DNA of 7,724 bases from Phascolarctobacterium sp. (lineage in GTDB: Bacteria > Bacillota > Negativicutes > Acidaminococcales > Acidaminococcaceae). The position numbers and the translations under genes were made by a program. Positions 1-5,432 of this stretch are shown here, piece after piece. How positions within the stretch are numbered: the stretch's first letter is position 1; the number at the start of each line of letters is the position of its first letter. The stretch is from assembly GCA_019417125.1 (NCBI GenBank), contig DXVZ01000102.1, forward strand, positions 1 through 7,724, in the 5' to 3' direction. Under the pieces are notes generated by a model. It ran no database searches. It was not told the DNA's origin and saw only the letters and a list, made by a program, of their open reading frames with translations.

Positions 1-171
1 GTACAGCAGCGTGCCGATGCCGTTCATAAACAGGCAGGTGGTGGGGCTTACGTTAAACAAAAACGGAACGAGTACCGTCGAGCCGAACATAGCGAACAGA
101 TGCTGGATACTGAGCGGAATGTTCAGCGCAAGCGGCGGGCGTTCTTCTACTTGGATGATTTTTCTTTCCAT
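1..171 (-). CDS. uraA: Uracil permease (NCS2 / UraA family), N-terminal fragment cut by the window edge
   Basis: The first 57 codons of a minus-strand gene are present; the rest lies beyond base 1. Reading from ATG at 171 the protein begins MERKIIQVEERPPLALNIPL and continues with SIQHLFAMFGSTVLVPFLF and a GIGTLLY segment at residues 51-57. From memory this matches E. coli UraA closely (ERPPL, IPLSLQHLFAMFGATVLVP, NGIGTLLY) and at the same residue numbers, so the start is well placed. The family is an inner-membrane uracil:proton symporter with 14 membrane segments; only the cytoplasmic tail and first segment (about residues 20-40) are seen here. A Shine-Dalgarno AAGAGG (180-185 on the complement) sits 8 nt before the ATG. 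The gene diverges from the cdaA cluster and is not part of it. Family assignment is firm. Uracil over xanthine specificity is inferred from the UraA-like N-terminus. Confidence 0.9.
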   Translation of the reverse strand, partial: MERKIIQVEERPPLALNIPLSIQHLFAMFGSTVLVPFLFNVSPTTCLFMNGIGTLLY

Positions 172-206
172 ACGCAAAACCTCTTTTCTTTTATATAGCC
201 TGTAAT

Positions 207-235
207 ATTTTAATGTATTTTACGTTAAATGGCAA
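207..235 (-). promoter_or_regulatory. Sigma-A-type promoter of the uracil permease gene
   Basis: On the minus strand TTGCCA (230-235) is followed after exactly 17 nt by TAAAAT (207-212); each box matches the consensus at 5 of 6 positions. Transcription would start near 200, giving a 5' leader of about 29 nt before the ATG at 171. That is too short for a PyrR-type attenuator, so such control would have to lie elsewhere or be absent. Confidence 0.7.
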
Positions 236-335
236 GCCAAACAAGCCTCTTTCTGTGCCGCAGCGGCGGAAAATTTTAACTTTGCGAAAAAATTTAAAAA
301 TATCAGCCGTGGGCGTGGAATATAAACCGGCGGTT

Positions 336-344
336 TGATATAAT
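336..344 (+). promoter_or_regulatory. Extended -10 promoter of the cdaA cluster
   Basis: TGATATAAT is a perfect TATAAT (339-344) with an upstream TG, the extended -10 form that can work without a good -35. At the 17-nt position (316-321) there is only TGGAAT, a 3 of 6 match. Transcription would start near 351. The box overlaps the upstream-most in-frame ATG (343-345), which argues against that ATG as the cdaA start. Confidence 0.6.
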
Positions 345-366
345 GAATAAAGCAGCAGTTTTTAAG

Positions 367-377
367 AAAAGGGTGAT
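367..377 (+). promoter_or_regulatory. Ribosome binding site that decides the cdaA start
   Basis: AAAAGGGTGAT aligns with the long anti-Shine-Dalgarno complement AAGGAGGTGAT at 8 of 11 positions, including the run GGTGAT. The GGG ends at 373, which is 8 nt before the TTG at 382 but only 2 nt before the ATG at 376. No such element precedes the ATG at 343. Confidence 0.5.
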
Positions 378-381
378 GTTT

Positions 382-1218
382 TTGCTGACTAATATTAACA
401 GCCTCATCAAAACCATCGGCATCCTTGATGTGATAGATATTTTGGTGGTGGCGTATTTTCTTTTCAGAATATACTTAATGCTGAAAAACACCAGGGCGGC
501 GGTGCTGGTTAAAGGTCTTTTAACGCTGGGCGTAATTATGTTTGCCAGCCGCTGGCTGAACCTGCACGTTATTAGCTGGGTGCTGGAAAAAAGCATGACG
601 GTGCTGATTGTAGCGCTGCCGGTAGTATTTCAGCCGGAGCTGCGCCGCGCGCTGGAGCAGATTGGCCGCGGGCGTTTGTTCCGCAAGCACGGCGAATTGG
701 ACGAGTTTGAGGTGGATGAAATGGTTAACTCCATTACTTCTGCCGCCGTTGTTATGAGCCGCCGCAAATTGGGCGCGCTGATTGTCGTCGAGCGCGAAAT
801 TGGGCTGGAGGAGCGCATTGAAACGGGCGTCGCTATCGACGGGCTTATCAGCGACAGCCTGCTTTTAAACATTTTTGAAAAAGACACGCCGCTGCACGAC
901 GGCGCGGTAATTATCCGCGGCAACCGCATTGCGGCAGCCAGTTGCCTTCTGCCGCTGACGGAGATGCGCAATTTAAGCCAGGAGCTGGGCACGCGCCACA
1001 GGGCGGCGCTGGGCATATCTGAACAGTCCGACGCCGTAATCCTCGTTGTCAGCGAGGAAACGGGCACCATCTCGATTGCGCGCAACGGCAGTTTGCAGCG
1101 TTATTTAACGGCGGACGACGTGAAGGAGTTTTTAAAGGCTTCCGTTACGCGCCCCAAGGCTGATTTTAAACAAATGCTGCGTGAAAAAATCCGTGAATTA
1201 AGAGGTGACAAAAAATGA
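382..1218 (+). CDS. cdaA: Diadenylate cyclase CdaA, membrane c-di-AMP synthase
   Basis: CdaA condenses two ATP into the second messenger c-di-AMP at the cytoplasmic face of the membrane. From TTG382 the protein has 278 residues, close to the roughly 273 of B. subtilis CdaA. Three hydrophobic segments (about residues 14-33, 40-55 and 64-83) precede the family signature FQPELRRALEQIGRGR (83-98). The DAC catalytic domain follows: GALIVVE (131-137), the DGA motif in LHDGAVI (171-177) and the RHR motif in GTRHRAALG (203-211), then SEETGTISIARNG. All key catalytic motifs are present. The open frame extends up to ATG343, but that codon lies inside an extended -10 box and has no ribosome binding site. 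TTG382 has well-spaced SD-like bases; ATG376 is the alternative. The 3' end overlaps cdaR by 4 nt (ATGA), suggesting translational coupling. In other Firmicutes CdaR and GlmM, both encoded here, modulate this enzyme. Function is firm; the start is not. Confidence 0.95.
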   Translation: MLTNINSLIKTIGILDVIDILVVAYFLFRIYLMLKNTRAAVLVKGLLTLGVIMFASRWLNLHVISWVLEKSMTVLIVALPVVFQPELRRALEQIGRGRLFRKHGELDEFEVDEMVNSITSAAVVMSRRKLGALIVVEREIGLEERIETGVAIDGLISDSLLLNIFEKDTPLHDGAVIIRGNRIAAASCLLPLTEMRNLSQELGTRHRAALGISEQSDAVILVVSEETGTISIARNGSLQRYLTADDVKEFLKASVTRPKADFKQMLREKIRELRGDKK

Positions 1219-2132
1219 AGCAGTTTTTTGAGCGTGAGAATTTAATTCCGCGTATCGTCACCCTGATAGTGGCTTGCGGCCTTTGGCTGTACGTTATGAG
1301 CGAGCAGAACCCGGTTATTGAGCGCGATTATGTTGTTAAATTGCAGCAGCGCAATGTTGCCGAAAACATGATTGTTTTAAACGCGCCGGAAAACATTAAA
1401 GTAAGGGTCAGCGGGCAGCGCAGCCTGCTGGGCGGCGTTACCGAAAAAGAGGTTATCGCCTATATCGACTGCGACGGGCGCGACGTGGGGCAGCAGTACC
1501 TGCCGGTGCATGCGCAGTTCCCCGAAGGGCAGATTGTAGAGGTTTACCCCAATAATATTTATGTTTACATTGATAAAATTACCGAACGCACCATGCCGGT
1601 TGAAACCATCGTTATCGGGCTGCCTGCCAACGATTACGCTTTAAGCAAACAGTCGGTAGAGCCGCAGAGCGTAATTGTACGCGGCGCCGGGCACAGGCTG
1701 GACGCGATGGTAAAAGTTATCGCGCCGGTTGACGTAAGCGAAAAAACGCGCGATTTTGAAGTGCAGAGCCATTTGGTAGCCATCAGCGATACGGGCGCGG
1801 AAATGCACGATTTGGCGATTGAGCCTGCAGAAGCGAATATTAAGGCAACGCTGGTGCGCCAGATGATTACCGCCGAACTGCCGGTTATAGTAAGCACAAC
1901 GGGCGAGCTGGCTGACGGCAAAAAACTTGCCAAAGCGGAGTGCGAACCGGCAAAGGTAAGAATTTTGGCGGAGCCTTCGGTAGTGCATAGCATGGTGGCG
2001 CTGCATACCAAGGACGTGGATTTAAGCACCCTTAACTCGGATAGTGTGGTTGACGTTGAACTGGATATACCGAGCAAGGTAATTTGCTCGACTAAAACGG
2101 TCAGCGTAAAATTTGTAACCGAAGAAGATTAA
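1215..2132 (+). CDS. cdaR: YbbR-domain protein CdaR, regulator of CdaA
   Basis: CdaR is a membrane-anchored protein that binds CdaA and tunes c-di-AMP synthesis; both activation and inhibition are reported in different Firmicutes. The 305-residue protein has a short cytoplasmic N-terminus, one membrane segment (about residues 12-28, RIVTLIVACGLWLYVMS) and then an extracytoplasmic part of consecutive YbbR repeats. I see three: about 33-128, with IKVRVSGQRSLL and a closing YPNNIYVYIDKITERTMPV; about 129-218, with QSVIVRGAGHRLDAM and IKATLVRQMITAELPV; and about 219-302, with AKVRILAEPSVVHSM and a final VSVKFV strand. B. subtilis CdaR is longer (about 480 residues, four repeats), so this is a shorter form rather than a truncation: the reading frame is intact and ends in a normal stop. 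ATG1215 overlaps the cdaA stop, with AGAGGTGA (1201-1208) as binding site. Family is firm; the effect on CdaA here is inferred. Confidence 0.9.
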   Translation: MKQFFERENLIPRIVTLIVACGLWLYVMSEQNPVIERDYVVKLQQRNVAENMIVLNAPENIKVRVSGQRSLLGGVTEKEVIAYIDCDGRDVGQQYLPVHAQFPEGQIVEVYPNNIYVYIDKITERTMPVETIVIGLPANDYALSKQSVEPQSVIVRGAGHRLDAMVKVIAPVDVSEKTRDFEVQSHLVAISDTGAEMHDLAIEPAEANIKATLVRQMITAELPVIVSTTGELADGKKLAKAECEPAKVRILAEPSVVHSMVALHTKDVDLSTLNSDSVVDVELDIPSKVICSTKTVSVKFVTEED

Positions 2133-2144
2133 CAGGAGAGGTAC

Positions 2145-3743
2145 ATGCTTCTAAGAATAAATAATGTAAGGATTCCGCTTGTGAGCGAGGCTTCGCTGCG
2201 CGAGGCGTGCGCCCGCAGGCTGGGAGTGAAAAAACAGGACCTCGGCAGCGTGCGCGTGCTGCGGCGGGCTGTTGATGCACGCCGTAAAAACAGCATTGTT
2301 ATCAACTACCATGTGCTGGCGGAAGTGGACGCGCCGGCGCGCTTTGTTAACCGCCTGCTGCGCGATAAGAACGTAACGCGATTTAAAGAAGAACCTGCGC
2401 CGCAGCCGCAGCTTGGTACGGAAAAAATGCAGGAGCGCCCCATAGTTATCGGCGCTGGCCCGGCTGGGCTGGTGGCGGCATTGGAGCTGGCACGTTACGG
2501 CTATAAGCCGCTGCTGTTGGAACGCGGCAAAAAAATAGCCGAACGCGTGGACGATGTTCAGCGGTTTTGGCAGAAGGGCGCGTTTGACCCCGAAAGCAAT
2601 GTGCAGTTTGGCGAAGGTGGCGCGGGCACGTTCAGCGACGGCAAGCTGACGACGCGCGTAAACGACCCCGTAATGAACGATATTTTAAAATTGTTTGTTA
2701 AGGCTGGCGCGCCGGAAGAAATACTGTGGGAGCAAAAGCCCCATGTAGGTACGGATAAGCTGCGCGCCATGGTTGCCGGTTTAAACCGGATGATTTGCGG
2801 ATTTGGCGGCGAAATACGCTTTAACACCTGCGCCGCTGATTTTATAATTGAAGATAACGCCGTTAAGGGCGTGGTTACGCAGGCTGGCGAAAAACTTTAC
2901 GCACCGGCTGTAATTTTGGCGTGCGGTCACAGTGCGCGCGATACTTACGCGATGCTGGCGCAGCGCGGCGTTGCCGTGCAGCCCAAAGCGTTTGCCATTG
3001 GCGTGCGCATTGAACATCCGCAGGAGCTGATTGACCGCGCGCAGTATGGCGATTTTGCCGGGCACCCAAAGCTGGGTGCAGCAGATTACGCCGTTGTATG
3101 GCATGACCCGGAAAGCACGCGCACAGCGTATTCGTTTTGCATGTGCCCGGGCGGGCAGGTAGTTGGCGCAGCCAGCGAAACTGGCGGCGTGGTTGTTAAC
3201 GGCATGAGCATGTATAAACGCGACAGCGGCGTTGCCAACAGCGCGCTGGTAGTTAACGTAACGCCGCAGGATTTTGGCAGTAATGCCCTTGACGGCGTGG
3301 AGTTTCAGCGCAGGTGGGAGCGTTTGGCGTTTAAATACGGCGGCGGCAGCTATTACGCACCGGCGCAGAACTTTAAAACTTTTTTAGATGGCACTGCGCC
3401 TTCAGTGGAAAGTTTGGTTACGCCAAGCTGCCTGCCTGGCATAACGGCGTGCGATTTAAACCTGGTTCTGCCGGATTACGTTACGGCAGCGCTGCGCGGC
3501 GGCATTAAAGCCTTTGGGCAGCGCCTTGCCGGGTTTGATGACGGCGGGGCGCTGCTCACGGGCGTAGAAACAAGGACGAGCGCGCCGCTGCGCATTATGC
3601 GCGGCGAAGACAAACAGTCATTATCGCACAAAGGGCTGTACCCCTGCGGCGAAGGCGCGGGCTACGCCGGCGGCATTATGAGCGCCGCACTGGACGGCTA
3701 CCACGTGGCGCGCGCGGTAATGAGCCGCTTTGCGACGTTATAA
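2145..3743 (+). CDS. FAD-dependent dehydrogenase of the COG2509 type, physiological role unknown
   Basis: The 532-residue flavoprotein has an N-terminal region of about 95 residues (starting LLRINNVRIPL, with a likely beta-alpha-beta fold) before the nucleotide-binding domain. The Rossmann motif is VIGAGPAGLVAALELARYG (101-119), with the ribose-binding acidic residue at the end of the second strand (LLLERG, E126). Further conserved-looking stretches are QFGEGGAGTFSDGKLTTR (154-171), a CGHSARD segment (260-266), FCMCPGGQVVGAA with two cysteines (331-343), and a C-terminal FAD signature GLYPCGEGAGYAGGIMSAA (497-515). This pattern fits the uncharacterised FAD-dependent dehydrogenases (COG2509), related to the HI0933-like group. 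No membrane segment or signal peptide is visible, so it should be cytoplasmic. A strong AGGAGAGG site (2134-2141) precedes ATG2145, 12 nt after the cdaR stop, so it is cotranscribed with cdaA-cdaR. Substrate and link to c-di-AMP or amino-sugar synthesis are unknown. The family call comes from motifs, not a search. Confidence 0.85.
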   Translation: MLLRINNVRIPLVSEASLREACARRLGVKKQDLGSVRVLRRAVDARRKNSIVINYHVLAEVDAPARFVNRLLRDKNVTRFKEEPAPQPQLGTEKMQERPIVIGAGPAGLVAALELARYGYKPLLLERGKKIAERVDDVQRFWQKGAFDPESNVQFGEGGAGTFSDGKLTTRVNDPVMNDILKLFVKAGAPEEILWEQKPHVGTDKLRAMVAGLNRMICGFGGEIRFNTCAADFIIEDNAVKGVVTQAGEKLYAPAVILACGHSARDTYAMLAQRGVAVQPKAFAIGVRIEHPQELIDRAQYGDFAGHPKLGAADYAVVWHDPESTRTAYSFCMCPGGQVVGAASETGGVVVNGMSMYKRDSGVANSALVVNVTPQDFGSNALDGVEFQRRWERLAFKYGGGSYYAPAQNFKTFLDGTAPSVESLVTPSCLPGITACDLNLVLPDYVTAALRGGIKAFGQRLAGFDDGGALLTGVETRTSAPLRIMRGEDKQSLSHKGLYPCGEGAGYAGGIMSAALDGYHVARAVMSRFATL

Positions 3744-3746
3744 TTA

Positions 3747-3775
3747 TTGCTAATTTTGCCTAAGCCTGCTATAAT
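3747..3775 (+). promoter_or_regulatory. Internal promoter in front of glmM
   Basis: TTGCTA (3747-3752), a 17-nt spacer and a perfect TATAAT (3770-3775) lie in the 78-nt gap between the flavoprotein gene and glmM. The -10 is also of the extended form, TGCTATAAT (3767-3775). Transcription would start near 3782, giving a leader of about 40 nt. No terminator is visible in the gap, so glmM can be read from here and from the cdaA promoter. Confidence 0.75.
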
Positions 3776-3821
3776 ACTTGCGGCAAACATTTAACTTTAC
3801 ATATAAAACGGAGGTTTTAAA

Positions 3822-5162
3822 ATGGCTCGTTTATTCGGTACTGACGGTGTCCGCGGCGTGGCAAACGTAGAGCTGACCCCGGAGCTGGCATTTAAACTGG
3901 GGCGCGCTGCTGCGTCCTACTTCGGCAGGGAAACCCGCAACCCTAAAATCATCATCGGGCGCGATACCCGCCTTTCCGGCACGATGCTGGAGGCTGCTTT
4001 GGCGGCAGGCATCTGCTCTGCGGGCGGCAACGCACATTTACTGGGCGTAATACCTACGCCGGCGGTTTCGTATTTAACTTCCAAACTGCACGCTAATGCC
4101 GGTGCTGTAATTTCCGCTTCGCATAACCCGTTTGAGGACAACGGCATTAAATTCTTCTCGCAGACCGGGCACAAGCTGCCGGATGCCGTGGAGGACGAAA
4201 TTGAAGCCATGGTTGCCGCCGAACACGACAGCAGCAAAAACCCGAGCGGTTCTTCCGTTGGCCGCGTTATTAACGAAGAAGCTATGGATAAACTTTACAT
4301 CGACCATATCATCAGCACCGCGCCGACCAAATTAAACGGCTTAAAGGTGGTAATGGACTGCTCCAACGGCGCCAACAGCTTGATTGCGCCGGTAATTTTG
4401 CGTACTCTTGGCGCGCACGTTATTACTATTTTTAACCAGCCTAACGGCATTAACATTAACAACGGCTGCGGCAGCACCCACCTTGAAGCCTTGCAGGCTA
4501 AAGTGCTGGAAGAAGGCGCGGACGTGGGCATTGCCAACGACGGCGACGCCGACCGCTGCCTGGCGGTGGACGAAACCGGCAAAGCGCTGGACGGCGACCA
4601 GATTATGCTTATCTGCGCTTTAGAACTGATGAAAAAGAAAGAACTGCACAACAACGTGCTGGTAACAACAGTTATGAGCAATGTCGGGCTGCACAAAGCA
4701 ATGGCGGAACACGGCGGCCGCTGCGTAAAAACCAACGTCGGCGACCGTTACGTGCTGGAAGAAATGCTGAAAGAGGGCTACAGCCTTGGCGGCGAACAGT
4801 CCGGGCACATTATTTTCAGTAAATTTGCAAAAACCGGCGACGGCATTTTAACCGCCGTACAGCTTTTGGGCGCTATGGTTAAAAACAACAAGCGCCTGTC
4901 CGAACTGGGCGCGCTGATGACCAAGTTCCCGCAGATTTTGCTGAACGTGCGTGTAAAAGATAAATATGGCTGGGAAGATAACGAAGCCATTAAAGCCGTT
5001 ATCAAAAAATACCAGGAAGAACTGGGCGACAACGGGCAGATTTTAGTGCGCGCGTCCGGCACCGAACCGTTAATCCGCATTATGGCGGAAGGACCCGTGC
5101 AGGAGCGCCTGGAAAAAATTGCCAACAGCATCGGCGAAGTGGTAACGCGCGAGCTTGGCTGA
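3822..5162 (+). CDS. glmM: Phosphoglucosamine mutase GlmM
   Basis: GlmM interconverts glucosamine-6-phosphate and glucosamine-1-phosphate in the cytoplasm, the second step towards UDP-GlcNAc for peptidoglycan and other surface sugars. At 446 residues it has the usual family length and all four alpha-phosphohexomutase domains. The N-terminus reads MARLFGTDGVRG. The phosphoserine loop is SASHNPFEDNGIK (98-110), with S100 as the expected phosphorylated serine. The metal-binding loop is DGDADR (240-245), the sugar-specificity loop GEQSGH (324-329), and the phosphate-binding loop RASGTEPLIR (410-419). No key residue is missing. The start is fixed by GGAGG (3810-3814), 7 nt before ATG3822. In several Firmicutes GlmM binds CdaA and inhibits it, so its place downstream of cdaA-cdaR fits a shared control circuit as well as a pathway role with glmS. 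No terminator follows it. Confidence 0.97.
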   Translation: MARLFGTDGVRGVANVELTPELAFKLGRAAASYFGRETRNPKIIIGRDTRLSGTMLEAALAAGICSAGGNAHLLGVIPTPAVSYLTSKLHANAGAVISASHNPFEDNGIKFFSQTGHKLPDAVEDEIEAMVAAEHDSSKNPSGSSVGRVINEEAMDKLYIDHIISTAPTKLNGLKVVMDCSNGANSLIAPVILRTLGAHVITIFNQPNGININNGCGSTHLEALQAKVLEEGADVGIANDGDADRCLAVDETGKALDGDQIMLICALELMKKKELHNNVLVTTVMSNVGLHKAMAEHGGRCVKTNVGDRYVLEEMLKEGYSLGGEQSGHIIFSKFAKTGDGILTAVQLLGAMVKNNKRLSELGALMTKFPQILLNVRVKDKYGWEDNEAIKAVIKKYQEELGDNGQILVRASGTEPLIRIMAEGPVQERLEKIANSIGEVVTRELG

Positions 5163-5168
5163 TTTTAA

Positions 5169-5197
5169 TTGACCATCTTGTAAAAATATAGTAAAAT
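5169..5197 (+). promoter_or_regulatory. Promoter in front of the glmS leader
   Basis: TTGACC (5169-5174) and TAAAAT (5192-5197) are separated by 17 nt; each matches the sigma-A consensus at 5 of 6 positions. The -35 begins 7 nt after the glmM stop. Transcription would start near 5204, giving a leader of about 229 nt that carries the whole ribozyme plus about 60 nt upstream of the cleavage site. Confidence 0.75.
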
Positions 5198-5213
5198 AAA
5201 GTAGCTGCAAAGG

Positions 5214-5244
5214 TGCCGCATGGGACAGCCAGGCCTGTGCGGCA
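5214..5244 (+). other. Leader hairpin upstream of the glmS ribozyme
   Basis: TGCCGC (5214-5219) pairs with GCGGCA (5239-5244), and inside it ACAG (5225-5228) can pair with CTGT (5235-5238) across a CCAGGC loop. It lies between the proposed transcription start and the ribozyme. It is followed by TAAAATATATTT rather than a clean U run, so I do not call it a terminator. Its arms have the same sequence as the ribozyme P1 arms. Confidence 0.45.
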
Positions 5245-5263
5245 TAAAATATATTTGCGGCAG

Positions 5264-5404
5264 TAAGCGCAAGTGCCGCTTTGGCGGCAGACGAGGCGGA
5301 GGTTTATCGAGTAGTCAGCGGGTGCCTCCCGGCCGGCTGCGGGCCGTAAGCAGACTGACAAAGCCCCATGGCAACGTGGGGGACAAAGCGTCTGCGGCAG
5401 AACT
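5264..5404 (+). ncRNA. glmS ribozyme (GlcN6P-activated self-cleaving riboswitch)
   Basis: This RNA in the glmS leader cleaves itself with glucosamine-6-phosphate as cofactor, which leads to decay of the glmS mRNA and so closes a feedback loop on the enzyme's product. The sequence follows the T. tengcongensis ribozyme closely as I recall it. The cleavage site is A5266|G5267 in TAA|GCGC. P1 is TGCCGC (5274-5279) with GCGGCA (5284-5289) around a TTTG loop. The core contains GACGAGG (5290-5296), TTTATCGAG (5303-5311) and GCGGGTGCC (5318-5326). P2 pairs GGAGG (5298-5302) with CCTCC (5325-5329). P3 pairs CGGCC (5330-5334) with GGCCG (5342-5346). The P3.1 pseudoknot can form between CTGC (5337-5340) and GCAG (5397-5400). 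P4 pairs GCAGAC (5350-5355) with GTCTGC (5390-5395) and continues into CCCCATG/CGTGGGG capped by a GCAA tetraloop (5371-5374). P1 is unusually short. The 3' boundary is approximate; the AGGAGG of glmS starts at 5419. Confidence 0.95.
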
Positions 5405-5432
5405 GGCAAATAACCTTTAGGAGGATTTTAAT

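Noticed and set aside
250..265. GCCGC-A-GCGGC palindrome in the uraA-cdaA gap
   Set aside because: The arms have a one-base centre, so no stable hairpin forms, no T run follows, and GC-rich words of this kind are common in this genome's coding sequence.
630..1085. Minus-strand open frames of 100-200 codons opposite cdaA, the flavoprotein gene, glmM and glmS
   Set aside because: They are antisense shadows of strongly supported genes, without ribosome binding sites or recognisable domains.
3778..3786. TTGC-G-GCAA palindrome at the glmM transcription start
   Set aside because: Four-base arms are too short to support an operator call.
5214..5256. Leader hairpin read as a terminator for glmM
   Set aside because: The following TAAAATATATTT is not a U tract, and a good promoter lies upstream of the hairpin, so it belongs to the glmS leader.
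5080..5409. A 109-codon minus-strand open frame across the glmM 3' end and the ribozyme
   Set aside because: It is a shadow of glmM and the ribozyme, with no recognisable protein family and no start signals.
5220..5420. A 66-codon plus-strand open frame between glmM and glmS
   Set aside because: It lies within the leader and ribozyme, has no ribosome binding site, encodes a low-complexity Gly/Arg-rich protein, and is fully explained by the structured RNA.
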